A stretch of 64,000 nt of DNA from Verrucomicrobiia bacterium (GCA_030432565.1 JAUIGV010000014.1:62001-126000); one strand, 5' to 3'; counted from the first letter of the stretch, positions 1-9,025 are shown. Notes: generated from the letters alone by a model not told the origin. Translations and numbers: made by a program.

Positions 1-265
1 CCTCCGGCGCCCCCAAGGTCCTCGCCGTACCTGATTCGGGATCACTCGAAACCCCGGAGCCCAACCCGGTCACATCAATCCAATCCGCGCGACCAGCTCG
101 ATTTGATTCGCCAGCGACTCCCGCTAATCTCGCGTAGATTCTCTCCTGGGAAAAGGTGACACTACAAAGCGACATTGAAATGATCGCAAGTGGAATGAGG
201 ACGTCCGTTGGGAAAGACCTTCCCAATGGCTCACTCTTATTTCCGACCGAAATCACTGCATTCAT
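1..265 (-). CDS. Hcp-like exported protein, N-terminal part (runs off left edge)
   Basis: An open frame starts at the ATG at 265-263 and stays open to base 1, giving 88 residues with the C-terminus missing. Residues about 20-38 are hydrophobic (IPLAIISMSLCSVTFS) and look like a signal peptide. The following stretch, IYARLAGVAGES then DWIDVTGLGSGV, follows the opening of Hcp-family tube proteins (a first beta strand, G-I/V-x-GES, then a W-I-x-V strand). It starts 8 bases after the stop of the neighbouring Hcp-like gene, so the two form a tandem pair on one transcript. Identity between the two copies is low, so they are diverged paralogues. The Hcp assignment rests on motif similarity only; a generic beta-barrel exported protein remains possible. 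Confidence 0.6.
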   Translation of the reverse strand, partial: MNAVISVGNKSEPLGRSFPTDVLIPLAIISMSLCSVTFSQERIYARLAGVAGESNRAGRADWIDVTGLGSGVSSDPESGTARTLGAPE

Positions 266-273
266 CTTAAATT

Positions 274-831
274 CTAAACTCCGGCCGTGAGATCGAACTC
301 GATCTCGTGCTCATCTCCCGCCGAGTGATCGTCTGCCTGCTCCACGTACTTATAGTTGATGGTTTCGAAGGTAAAACCAACTTCCTCAACGGGGGTGTCC
401 AAAGCATCCTTTGACTGCACTTCGTAGGATGTGACCCTCACGTTGCTCATGGTGATGACAAGATAGTCAAGGTGTGCTTCCCCGGAGTCTTTTCGAACAG
501 CGAGAGTCGCCTCGGGGAGAACCCGGCTATTCATTGCTGCCAAGGCCAAATAGGGCGAGGACTTATCAATAAACTTTCTGACCTTAAGTGGTCCGACCTT
601 CGCACGTGCACGCGTCCTTCCTCCATCCACTGATGAACTGTCGCTCTCGATCTTCCATTCAATACCGTGGACATCGATCTCCTCCTCGTGATCTGCTCTT
701 TGTGACTCTCCGGGGATATCTCCGATCTTCAGATAGCCAGTCAGCGCCGCGTTCCCTCCCAACGGACAAAGGAGGGCTAGAAGGGCCAAATGGAAGAACC
801 GACCTGGCTTGCGTAATAATCTTCTATTCAT
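274..831 (-). CDS. Exported Hcp-family (type VI tube protein-like) protein
   Basis: The protein has 185 residues. The chosen start is the ATG at 831-829. A longer reading from TTG at 870 would place the start inside the probable -35 box and in front of an otherwise good signal peptide (basic MNRRLLRK, then FFHLALLALLCPLGGNA). The mature part shows the Hcp order: GYLKIGDIPGES near its start, an IEWKIES strand, GGRTRARAKVGPLKV, FIDKSSPYLALAAM, then TLAVRKDSGEAHLDYLVITMSNV and a final YKYVEQ strand. Canonical Hcp is a cytoplasmic hexamer-forming tube and effector-carrier protein of type VI secretion, and it has no signal peptide. The signal peptide, the tandem copy downstream and the absence of TssB/TssC/VgrG nearby argue for a different role, perhaps a periplasmic or surface assembly. 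Confidence 0.72.
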   Translation of the reverse strand: MNRRLLRKPGRFFHLALLALLCPLGGNAALTGYLKIGDIPGESQRADHEEEIDVHGIEWKIESDSSSVDGGRTRARAKVGPLKVRKFIDKSSPYLALAAMNSRVLPEATLAVRKDSGEAHLDYLVITMSNVRVTSYEVQSKDALDTPVEEVGFTFETINYKYVEQADDHSAGDEHEIEFDLTAGV

Positions 832-841
832 AGTAAATGAT

Positions 842-870
842 ATACTATGAGATGCTGAAGATTGAGTCAA
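842..870 (-). promoter_or_regulatory. Candidate sigma-70-type promoter for the Hcp-like pair
   Basis: Read on the minus strand, TTGACT (870-865) and TAGTAT (847-842) are separated by exactly 17 bases. The predicted transcription start is about 835, only a few bases before the ATG at 831. The mRNA would therefore be leaderless or nearly so. No Shine-Dalgarno sequence precedes the ATG, which agrees with this. Confidence 0.45.
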
Positions 871-883
871 GCTCGCAGAGTCT

Positions 884-3547
884 TCATTGCCGCATCAACC
901 TCAGCCGGACGAAACCACCCGACCCCTCTGCCAAAAGATTGATCGAAATTTGATCAAAACCTAGCCCGCCGGGGATCCGCGTGACGGCCAACCCGTCACC
1001 CGTCCAATCGACCAAATTTTGGCTGACCTCTGGAATCAGAACAAAGCCATTCAGATTGCTACGAACACGATAACTGAACACCCCTTCCTGGGGGGCCGGG
1101 AGTGAACCAAAGTCCTGATCGGACGAACCCAGAGCCCACTCCAACACTGCATTCATTCCATCTCCATCCAGATCCTCGCGACTGTCTCCATTAAACCCTG
1201 GAACCGCCCCACTGTAAGTGTGACTGTCACGCAAAACACCTTTGGAATCATAAAGCTCAAGTGTTTCCCCCTCAGCCGCCAGATTCCCGGAATAAGGCCC
1301 GATCACAAAACGCTGCTCGCCTCCTGTGGGGCTCAAATCCCGTGTCGCGAACGCCACCACATCCGGACTCAAAAACAGGCTATCGCCCGATGGGATCACC
1401 GTTCCCGGTGGCAGAATCAACCTCACTGCGCCATCCATGCGCCACCCCGAAACATCAACGGCAGTCGGCGACTGGTTAATTAACTCCACATACTCCTGGT
1501 CTTGATTGTCGGAAATCGGGTCAAAATCAAGCGACCCTATTTTAACCGCCGGAGTCTCAAGAGGGGCCGGCAAATCAGGGGTGTTACTGTAGATTTCAAT
1601 TCGCCTCATCGGCAGCCACTCCAGATTAATCCGATTAGTGGCGCGCGCCATCGTCTCGGCATCAGGGTGGGATATATTCCAGGGCTTGGGAACCGGATCG
1701 GCATCATACCAGGTCCCCCATGTCTCAAAATCCAGAAAAGCGTCACCCGGAAAAATCGAAGCAGGTGACAAGCGATCGAGTTGAGCCCGCGTGCGCTCCG
1801 GAATATACTCCGAGGCTATAAACCGGTCGCTCAAAGTACGAAGGCGTCTGAAAAACATTTCCCGGGTCCTCGGATTCCCCCTCAGCAACGCCTCCACAAG
1901 AACGCTGGTGTTCGCAGATTCACCAAACTCGGTGAATCCCCCTGTGAAAAGGTTTCGATCAAAGTAACCCGCACGGCTCGTGAAATTCCGGCCAAAGGTC
2001 AAATCAAGATCCCAAGGTAAAATCGACCATCGACCGTCACCCTCGGTATCGTGATAAAGGTAGTAATTTTTTGCCCCCATATCGGTCTGCATAATCACAA
2101 CAAGACCGGCCAGGGAATTAATGGTCATGGGCAGATCGACGTGATCAAAGATGTAACTCCAGCGGTCGGGATCTTCCTGATTGATCCCGGCAATCATCGC
2201 ATTCAGGTCCTCCAATCCCTCCTCCTCACGGGTCATCTTCCTGACAATATTTGTGTTTCCAATCTCCTCAGCTCTCAGTGAGGTATTGACTGCCTTGTAT
2301 AACGTTCCATCCGGGTCCAGACCCGCTCGATCCAGATAGGTTTCATCAGCATCCTCCACGAGATCCGCAATGCTGAAGAATTGGCCGTTGCGCTGAACCC
2401 TGACACTAAAAGCAAAATGAGTGGGGACTCCGGCTTCACGCAGAATCTCGTATGCCATCTCGTTGCGCACTTTCGCCTTGTCACCCCAATTGGTCATCAG
2501 ATTGATGTCCCGGACCCTCGGTTCACCCTCCTTCCATCGAAATCGCTGGGTTTTGTTGAAGTCGATGTTGAAACCCTTCTTGTCGAAAAACAGAGTCGAC
2601 TGACCGCGCGGACCAAACTCCACATTGTCGTAATACTCTCCCAAATAATACAGCCCGGCCCGCACCTTTTGAAAAGACGTCAGCCGATTATAGTCGTTTG
2701 CGCTGATGAACCATTCGAAGATCTCGGCCAAACTCTCAACATCAGGATTGGCCACAGGAACTCCGTAATATTCGTGGGAATCGAGCGGATTGGCAAATGG
2801 CGGCTCCTTCGTGATCCGTCCGTCGGCATCCTGGGCCACAAAGCGCCACCTGATCACATCTCGCACCGCACCTCCGGGAATGGTAACCGAATAGTTCATT
2901 CCATCATCCGAAGCCATCGCTACCGCTTCCTCCGGCCCGAATCCACGGCGATAGAAAAGCGTCACATCCTCCGCACCCGAAACAGTCGCCGTAATATCGA
3001 GGGCCTCAGCCACCGCGGGCCGAACTCCGCCGGTTCGATACTCCAGAAAGAGCGGCCCCGGCAATCGGCCTGTTCCATTCGCCGCCCCCGGCGAAGCGTC
3101 ATCAAGATAACCAACCCCAAACTCGCCAGCGCCATAACTTCCGTCTTCAAATTGAGGCGGATAGCGATCTCCAAAATCCGTCACAACCGTCGCCCCATCC
3201 GGCGATACCAGCGCGAGATATTCACCTCCCGCCGACAACTTGAAATCCGTATGCAACTCCCCCACATCCCGATCCTTACCCGAGGCAAAAACCACCAACC
3301 ATTCGCCTGGCCCCAGCATCGTCGACGGGAACACCCATCGATTCAAAACCTGGGAATCATCCGTCAGATAATATCCCGCCAGATCAACCGGCTCATCCTC
3401 CGGATTGAAAATTTCAATCCAATCCGGAAAATCACCATCCTCATCGGACAGCGTCGTCTCATTCGACGCCATGAATTCCGAAATCACCGGAGCCGCCGTT
3501 GCCGGAAAAGCCCACAGCAAAACCAAAATGACAAAAGTCCCCCGCAT
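884..3547 (-). CDS. Exported lamin-tail domain / CotH kinase-like protein
   Basis: The protein has 887 residues. The ATG at 3547 is preferred over a GTG three codons upstream because MRGTFVILVLLWAFPATA is a compact signal peptide. The first domain (about 20-140) is a lamin-tail domain, with PVISEFMASNE, DWIEIFNPEDEPVDL and GWYLTDD-like strands. A CotH-kinase domain follows at about 270-600, including NLMTNWGDKAKVRNEMAYE and the metal-site-like WSILPWDLDLTFGRNF. A second lamin-tail domain lies near 700-800 (DQEYVELINQSPTAVDVSGW), and a calcium-type DLDGDGMNAVLEW segment precedes the C-terminal strands. Such proteins are exported and abundant in Verrucomicrobia; their substrates are generally unknown. 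Spore-coat CotH is an atypical protein kinase, but kinase activity here is only inferred from the fold. Confidence 0.85.
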   Translation of the reverse strand: MRGTFVILVLLWAFPATAAPVISEFMASNETTLSDEDGDFPDWIEIFNPEDEPVDLAGYYLTDDSQVLNRWVFPSTMLGPGEWLVVFASGKDRDVGELHTDFKLSAGGEYLALVSPDGATVVTDFGDRYPPQFEDGSYGAGEFGVGYLDDASPGAANGTGRLPGPLFLEYRTGGVRPAVAEALDITATVSGAEDVTLFYRRGFGPEEAVAMASDDGMNYSVTIPGGAVRDVIRWRFVAQDADGRITKEPPFANPLDSHEYYGVPVANPDVESLAEIFEWFISANDYNRLTSFQKVRAGLYYLGEYYDNVEFGPRGQSTLFFDKKGFNIDFNKTQRFRWKEGEPRVRDINLMTNWGDKAKVRNEMAYEILREAGVPTHFAFSVRVQRNGQFFSIADLVEDADETYLDRAGLDPDGTLYKAVNTSLRAEEIGNTNIVRKMTREEEGLEDLNAMIAGINQEDPDRWSYIFDHVDLPMTINSLAGLVVIMQTDMGAKNYYLYHDTEGDGRWSILPWDLDLTFGRNFTSRAGYFDRNLFTGGFTEFGESANTSVLVEALLRGNPRTREMFFRRLRTLSDRFIASEYIPERTRAQLDRLSPASIFPGDAFLDFETWGTWYDADPVPKPWNISHPDAETMARATNRINLEWLPMRRIEIYSNTPDLPAPLETPAVKIGSLDFDPISDNQDQEYVELINQSPTAVDVSGWRMDGAVRLILPPGTVIPSGDSLFLSPDVVAFATRDLSPTGGEQRFVIGPYSGNLAAEGETLELYDSKGVLRDSHTYSGAVPGFNGDSREDLDGDGMNAVLEWALGSSDQDFGSLPAPQEGVFSYRVRSNLNGFVLIPEVSQNLVDWTGDGLAVTRIPGGLGFDQISINLLAEGSGGFVRLRLMRQ

Positions 3548-3600
3548 TGAGGCCACAATATAACCCCTTCCCGCGCCGCGTCGAGCGATGTTGTCAAAGA

Positions 3601-6279
3601 CTACAATTCCCTGATCTCAATATTCCGCCAACTGATCTCCGCTCCGTGGGTTTGCAATTGAATCGGCCCCTTCTCGGGCAGTGGACCACCTTTGTTAAAG
3701 TAGTTCTGCAAGGGTGCCTCCTTCACCACAATCTTATCATTGAGAATCACCGTCACCTTGTTACCGATCATTCGAATCAGGATCTTGTTCCACTGCCCCA
3801 CCGGTTTGTCGGCAATAATCATGGGATCGCGCCCTTTGCTCCCCACCCGATTATTCCAAAGTCCACCCGACCCTTTGTGCGCATCGGCGTGCTTGCGCTT
3901 GATGTCCCAGATCTGAACCTGCGGGATGCCTCGCAGATAAATCCCGCTGTCGGCATTCTTCCCGTGCTTGTATTCGAGCCTCAGCTCAAAGTCCGCATAG
4001 TTTCGTTCGGTCGTCAGGTAGAGCCCCTTGCCATCATTCACGATCACTCCGTCCTCCACCTTCCAATGCTTCGCAATATCCTCGAGACTCTTCCTCTTTT
4101 TTGCCGCCAAATCCACTTCAGGCAAGGCCATCCACTTCGCGGGATCTTCTGTTCCACAACCCCACCAACCTTCGAGATCTTCGCCATTGAAGAGCGCATA
4201 AAACTCCCCTTTCTGCGGCTCTTCCTTCACCGGGATAAACTGAACCGCATCCACGACAACGTAGCCCTTTGCCCCCTCATTCGAAATCTCCACTACGGTG
4301 CTCTTTCCTTTCTTGAGTTCAAATTCACCGACCAAAACTCCCAGTCCCCCGGTCAAGCCCGATTGGGTCTGATCAAGGGTCGTCACTTCAAGCACCTTCC
4401 CTTCAAGCTTGATTGTCACCGGCACTTCTTTCGCCCGATTTGTATAGGCCGGATAAATCACACGCACCTCGTACTTGGCATCCTTCGGGAGATCGGGAAC
4501 AAAGCGCGCCACTTGCTTCTTTCCATCCTTGTTCCCGTCGTGGCGATAACCTTCATCCACAAACGGACGGGTGCTCCGGCTCTGTTCATCAAAGCCGGAA
4601 AAGCCGGCATCAAGATCATCCACCACAATCCCGGCCAGCTCCTCTGAATCCACCAGCGTAATGTTTGGCGTCCTCGTCGGCCCGGTGTATTCGAGAACCT
4701 GTTTCAATGATTCAAGGCGCGGCTTCAACTTCCCATAAGGGACATCTTGTACTGCGATTCCATCATCGATTGCAATCGATGCGGCCACCGCAGCACTTTG
4801 ACCCAAAACCATAAAGACCGGCTCCATCCGAATCGAACCATAGGCAATATGCGATGACGAAAGACAAACCGGCACGAGCAAATTTTGACATTCCTCACGC
4901 TTCGGTCGGATCGCGCGGTATGAAATCTGATAGGGTCCGCCTGGCGAGACCTGAACATCGCCCTCATTCTTCACATTGCCTTTCTCATCCACATACCGCT
5001 GCACATTGTGGGAATCCATATTGTAGGAACCCATCCCAATTGACTCCGGAGTCTCCCGCTTTCGAAAACAATCGAGCTCCGAGTTGACGTAATCGCTTAC
5101 CATGCGACGCGCCTCGCGAATGTAAAGCTGGTGAGGCCAGTTGCCGTTATCGGTAAATTCGTCCTTCGCCAGCCCCCAATTGCTGATGTTTTCCCGCAAA
5201 TCTTCCGGGACCCGGGAATCATTACAGAGAAACCAAAAGAGTCCCTTTTGATAAACCTCATGCTCTTTGATGATCTCCGCACGGCGCTCGTAGGTCGCTT
5301 CGGGATAGTCCCAGTTCATGCCAATGTTGTCAGTCGAGAACCCGCCATGATTGTTGGTATCTGTTTTACGGTTTGGCATCGGCTGGTGATTCCCCCACAC
5401 CGCCCGCCATCCGGCCTCGATGTATCGCAGGTAGAGTTCGTATCGCATCGGGTCGTAGCCTTCGGGTTTGGGAAAAGCCACGCGGTTTTGCGGATCATCA
5501 GTCAAACACATCCGGAAACAATAAGCCTGAACCTTCCTATCTCCCTCTCCTTCCTTGCCCGGACCACCGGCCATGATTCCCGGGAGCAAGCCACTCGATG
5601 GATCGCCCTTCTTCACATACCCATCCACGCCATCCATGAACTGGTGACTCCGGGCCCGCCGCGTCTGCACCCCATTCAGAGTCTCATCGTACTTTGAATT
5701 CGACTCACGGCCGACATGATAGGTCACCCCGGCTGCCGCCATGAGATCGCCTTCATAAGTGGCATCCATGAAAACCTTCCCTTTGAAAATCCGGCCCGAT
5801 TCCATCGCAATGGACACAATTTTCCCCTCGCTTTTCTCCACTCCGGCTTCCCGGTTCAGTCGCTCATCATAAACAACTTCGACTCCTGCCTCCGAAAGCA
5901 TCTCACGAAAAACGATCTCGGCAACCTTGGGCTCGAAGCCCCAAATGGCATCCGCCTTCGCGCTATAACCCGGGTAATCCTCTTTCCTTTGATTCTTCCA
6001 GGAAGCGTCGTTGGAATAATGCTTGTGAAGTCGCTGGTAAAATTCCCGCGACATTCCGCCGATTACCCGCTTGTTTCCAGAATCCGTTCGACCCAAGCCG
6101 CCCGACGTCAGACCACCGACATACCTCGACGGCTCGATCAGCACCGCCGACTTGCCTTCCCGTGCCATCTGAACCGCCGCCGTCACCCCGGCCGAAGTCC
6201 CGCCATAAACAACCAGATCATGATCCGCAAAGAGATTGGAGACCATTAACAAACCCGCAGCAAACCAAGGCAATTTCAT
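3601..6279 (-). CDS. Exported FAD-dependent oxidoreductase fused to golvesin-like and DUF1080 domains
   Basis: The protein has 892 residues. The ATG at 6279 gives a signal peptide (MKLPWFAAGLLMVSNLFA) and is preceded by a purine-rich GAAGGTGA ribosome site; 273 further upstream bases are open but look non-coding. Residues about 22-50 form the dinucleotide-binding strand with GGTSAG, and the FAD-oxidoreductase part (family PF12831 type, as in xanthan-lyase-associated proteins) extends to about 540. A golvesin/xanthan-lyase-like beta domain follows (about 550-688, ARFVPDLPKDAKYEVRVIY to VVVDAVQFIPV). A C-terminal DUF1080 domain comes last (about 690-892, FYALFNGEDLEGWWG, then QVQIWD and WNKILIRMIGNKVTV). 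Oxidation of a sugar to a 3-keto form followed by cleavage by the DUF1080 part is a plausible joint function; this is inference. Confidence 0.85.
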   Translation of the reverse strand: MKLPWFAAGLLMVSNLFADHDLVVYGGTSAGVTAAVQMAREGKSAVLIEPSRYVGGLTSGGLGRTDSGNKRVIGGMSREFYQRLHKHYSNDASWKNQRKEDYPGYSAKADAIWGFEPKVAEIVFREMLSEAGVEVVYDERLNREAGVEKSEGKIVSIAMESGRIFKGKVFMDATYEGDLMAAAGVTYHVGRESNSKYDETLNGVQTRRARSHQFMDGVDGYVKKGDPSSGLLPGIMAGGPGKEGEGDRKVQAYCFRMCLTDDPQNRVAFPKPEGYDPMRYELYLRYIEAGWRAVWGNHQPMPNRKTDTNNHGGFSTDNIGMNWDYPEATYERRAEIIKEHEVYQKGLFWFLCNDSRVPEDLRENISNWGLAKDEFTDNGNWPHQLYIREARRMVSDYVNSELDCFRKRETPESIGMGSYNMDSHNVQRYVDEKGNVKNEGDVQVSPGGPYQISYRAIRPKREECQNLLVPVCLSSSHIAYGSIRMEPVFMVLGQSAAVAASIAIDDGIAVQDVPYGKLKPRLESLKQVLEYTGPTRTPNITLVDSEELAGIVVDDLDAGFSGFDEQSRSTRPFVDEGYRHDGNKDGKKQVARFVPDLPKDAKYEVRVIYPAYTNRAKEVPVTIKLEGKVLEVTTLDQTQSGLTGGLGVLVGEFELKKGKSTVVEISNEGAKGYVVVDAVQFIPVKEEPQKGEFYALFNGEDLEGWWGCGTEDPAKWMALPEVDLAAKKRKSLEDIAKHWKVEDGVIVNDGKGLYLTTERNYADFELRLEYKHGKNADSGIYLRGIPQVQIWDIKRKHADAHKGSGGLWNNRVGSKGRDPMIIADKPVGQWNKILIRMIGNKVTVILNDKIVVKEAPLQNYFNKGGPLPEKGPIQLQTHGAEISWRNIEIREL

Positions 6280-6366
6280 GTCATCACCTTCACCACGCGA
6301 TCGGTCCAGGTCAATCCAGGAACACCGTCTTGACGGTATCAAATCCATCGCCAAGCTCATTCGATC

Positions 6367-6714
6367 ATGACAAAAATCATCCTTGCCAGCCTCACCCTGA
6401 CCATTGCTCTGGCTTCGGCTCACTCCGACATCGTCCAGCGTCGGTGGACCCTCCCTGCACTCACTCCGGTCGTCGAAACCTATGACGATACTCCGGATCC
6501 GTTCGGTGCGAACGATGAATTTAAATCGATCGAGAGCTTCAACGAAGACCAACTTGTCCTCTGGCTAAAAGCAAGCGGAGTTAGCTTTCCTCCCGACAGT
6601 TCTGCCAGATATCTCAATGAAAGTGGCACTCTCATTATCAGGAACACGCCCCACAATCTGGAGTTGGTTGATCACCTTCTCCCCAACAAATTTCCCGTCC
6701 AAATCTCGCTTTAA
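6367..6714 (+). CDS. Small exported protein resembling a secretin-associated segment
   Basis: The protein has 115 residues with a clean signal peptide (MTKIILASLTLTIALASAHS). After a variable linker containing DPFG it has LKASGVSFPPDSSARYLNESG and then TLIIRNTPHNLELVDHLL. This fits the short beta-alpha-beta unit that precedes secretin-type domains in many verrucomicrobial exported proteins (pattern GT-hydrophobic-RNT-x-NL-x-x-V). The C-terminal continuation normally seen in that context is missing. It is divergently oriented to the FAD enzyme, with 87 bases between. The TAA stop is followed two codons later by the in-frame ATG of the next small ORF, so the two may once have been one gene. Confidence 0.6.
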   Translation: MTKIILASLTLTIALASAHSDIVQRRWTLPALTPVVETYDDTPDPFGANDEFKSIESFNEDQLVLWLKASGVSFPPDSSARYLNESGTLIIRNTPHNLELVDHLLPNKFPVQISL

Positions 6715-6717
6715 CTC

Positions 6718-6984
6718 ATGAAACGCTTCCTCGCGGAGACGGAGAACAAGCCAATCGACGAACTCCCGGCCATCATCAGCAGATACCCTCGCCAAACTCG
6801 CGGGCCGCTCCAGGGCATTGTGGCCCAAATTGCCGACCTGGATCTGCAACTCGCCTCCAAGCCTGATGAGAACCTCAAAAGAATCATCAACAAGCGCCGG
6901 GACCGCATCCTCAAAATGCTTCCCGGAGGTCTCGAAGCAACCCGGACCTACTTTGACAGCATGATCAAGATTATGGCTCAATAA
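6718..6984 (+). CDS. Small helical hypothetical protein, in frame with the preceding ORF
   Basis: The protein has 88 residues, is rich in charged residues and is predicted to be mostly helical (for example DLDLQLASKPDENLKRIINK). No signal peptide, membrane segment or family was recognised. It begins only three bases after the upstream TAA and in the same frame. It may be translated by coupling, or it may be the C-terminal half of a gene split by a nonsense mutation. Its last 14 bases overlap the 3' end of the convergent FG-GAP gene. Confidence 0.45.
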   Translation: MKRFLAETENKPIDELPAIISRYPRQTRGPLQGIVAQIADLDLQLASKPDENLKRIINKRRDRILKMLPGGLEATRTYFDSMIKIMAQ

Positions 6985-9025
6985 CCACTCGCATGCGCAG
7001 GTAGTTTGCTTCCGGAACAAGTCGACTGGTGATAATCTCCACCCCCCAATCGGAGGTTTTCTCCACACTTATTGCTTCAAGATCGACCGCGTCACACGGT
7101 TGCCAATCTTCCAGATTGGTGGATTTTTCGATCAAAGCCCGGACACCGCGAGGGAGCCTTCGATGACGATACCTGACAAGCCTCTCGCCAGAGTCCGCCC
7201 CCCTGAATATCCCGATCGGACCAATGCCGTCGGCGTTTCGCGGATCAAGTCCCGCCCCAAACTCCAGGGCGTTATTCAACCCATCCCCATCGGGATCCGC
7301 CAGTTGATCCGTGACAACACCGGCAGCACGTTCGCCATCTGAAAAGTGCTCTGCCAGCCAAGCTTCATAGGGACTCCCAGGCTCGATCACCTCGAGCTCC
7401 TGATTGGGGGCAACATTCAAAATCTCCTGCTCGATCCCGCTCGGCCAGCGCACCCTCACTCGCGCAACGGGCTCGGCCGAGTCCCCCAAACCAAAATGTG
7501 CAATCTTCTCGCTCTGGGTCAGGAAATGGCTTCCGCCACTGATTTCGCGATGCTGTGCGGGAGCATTGTCACCCTGAAAAATCGTCACCACCGCCCCGAT
7601 GCCATCGCGATTGGAATAACGCCCGCGCGGCTTGACCCGCAGCCAGTGATTATCGTTGACCGTATCATTTCGATAGAGAATCGGGCTGCCCTCATTATTA
7701 ACGATGAAGAGATCAAGATCACCATCCCGATCGTAATCGAAAACCAGCAGCCCCTTCCCCTTTTCGGTATCCGTGATGCCGACCGAAGTGGAGACATCGG
7801 TAAAAGTCCCTCCATCATTTCGCCACAGCTTGGTGGGATCAGTATGGAATGGTGTCTCGGTTTCCATGCGATCTGTTTCAAAACCATTCGTCATTGCCAG
7901 ATCAAGATCGCCATCGTTGTCGTAGTCGAAGAATACCGCCCCCCACCCCCAACCGCCATCGCGCACCCCGGCGTCATCTGTAGCATCTTCGAAGACCCGG
8001 TTCCCAAGATTACGATAAAGCCGATTCCCGGTCACACCCCATCCGGAATTTGGGATTGCGGGCTGACGCCCGTCATAAATCGAAGTGAAGAACAAGTCCG
8101 GCAAGCCATCACCATCGTAGTCGCCGACGGCCAATCCCATCCCGTTTTCATCCCCACCGATTTGGGCCAATTCGGTGCCATCCACAAACGTGCCGTCGCC
8201 ATTGTTCCAAAAAAGGCGGCTGGTCCCAAAATCGCCGGCCACCACCAGATCGGGCCAGCCGTCGAGGTCGAGGTCGGTTAATCTTGAAGTAAAAGCCTGG
8301 GTTGTGAATTCCGGCCCCTCTGCCGCCTCGGGGTCGTCCCACATCTCCACGCCGGCACCCGCCGTGACGTCAAAAAATCCACCTGAAAGCCCGGTGTTTT
8401 TAAGTAGGACGGAACGATTTCCCGGCCCGGTCACTGCCCATTGGCAGGTATGAATGTCGAGCCTCCCGTCAAGATTGTAGTCGCCGAAAGCCACACTGAA
8501 ACCGGAGTGCCAGTTCGGAACTTCAAGATCAGCCCCCCAAAGCCGACCTTCCTCGGAAAAGGTGCCGTCTCCGTGGTTCACATAAAGCAAATTTCGCAAA
8601 GGATCCCCGGACTCACCTGCGACACTTATATACAAATCAGCATCGCCATCGTTGTCGATATCACCCCACGCCGCCCCGTTGCTCGGAGCAACCACCTCGA
8701 TCCCGGCAAGCTCACTCACACTCTCAAACGTTCCATCGCCCAGATTGCGAAAGAGGGTGTCGGTGCTTTGATAGCGGGTCACAAGCAAATCAACCCAACC
8801 ATCATTATCAAAATCAGCGACCGCAGCGCCCCCGGTCATCACCTCGGGCACATGCTTCACCCATCCCGCCGGTGCAGTCCACTGAAGGTAACCAATTTCA
8901 GCTTCATCGGTGACATTCACGAAAGATCCTTCCGCCGGGGCGCACGGGCATAGCACAAGAGCGATCAAAAAAAACGCGCTCAACCGAAGCGACTGCAATC
9001 CCAGCCATTGCCGATTTATGAACAT
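6971..9025 (-). CDS. Exported FG-GAP/VCBS-repeat protein with UnbV (ASPIC) domain
   Basis: The protein has 684 residues with an N-terminal hydrophobic export signal (about 14-32). From about residue 35 to 450 there are repeated calcium-binding FG-GAP/VCBS blades of the form AAVADFDNDGWVDLLVTR, AWGDIDNDGDADLYIS, VAFGDYNLDGRLDIH and VAVGDYDGDGLPDLF-like strings, as in integrin-alpha-like beta propellers. A UnbV/ASPIC domain follows (SNRDGIGAVVTIFQG, ISGGSHFLTQSE, HFGLGDSAEPVARVRVRWP). The C-terminus has a thrombospondin-like DPDGDGLNNALEFG segment and short strands. Members are common exported proteins in Planctomycetes and Verrucomicrobia, presumably for binding or scaffolding. No enzymatic site was seen. 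Confidence 0.88.
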   Translation of the reverse strand: MFINRQWLGLQSLRLSAFFLIALVLCPCAPAEGSFVNVTDEAEIGYLQWTAPAGWVKHVPEVMTGGAAVADFDNDGWVDLLVTRYQSTDTLFRNLGDGTFESVSELAGIEVVAPSNGAAWGDIDNDGDADLYISVAGESGDPLRNLLYVNHGDGTFSEEGRLWGADLEVPNWHSGFSVAFGDYNLDGRLDIHTCQWAVTGPGNRSVLLKNTGLSGGFFDVTAGAGVEMWDDPEAAEGPEFTTQAFTSRLTDLDLDGWPDLVVAGDFGTSRLFWNNGDGTFVDGTELAQIGGDENGMGLAVGDYDGDGLPDLFFTSIYDGRQPAIPNSGWGVTGNRLYRNLGNRVFEDATDDAGVRDGGWGWGAVFFDYDNDGDLDLAMTNGFETDRMETETPFHTDPTKLWRNDGGTFTDVSTSVGITDTEKGKGLLVFDYDRDGDLDLFIVNNEGSPILYRNDTVNDNHWLRVKPRGRYSNRDGIGAVVTIFQGDNAPAQHREISGGSHFLTQSEKIAHFGLGDSAEPVARVRVRWPSGIEQEILNVAPNQELEVIEPGSPYEAWLAEHFSDGERAAGVVTDQLADPDGDGLNNALEFGAGLDPRNADGIGPIGIFRGADSGERLVRYRHRRLPRGVRALIEKSTNLEDWQPCDAVDLEAISVEKTSDWGVEIITSRLVPEANYLRMRVVIEP

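Noticed and set aside
1-870. Type VI secretion cluster
   Set aside because: Only Hcp-like exported proteins are present; no sheath, baseplate, VgrG or ATPase gene was seen nearby.
2381-3550. Long plus-strand open frame of 389 codons antisense to the first CotH gene
   Set aside because: No domain or signal; the opposite strand encodes a complete, recognisable protein, and the bias comes from its codon usage.
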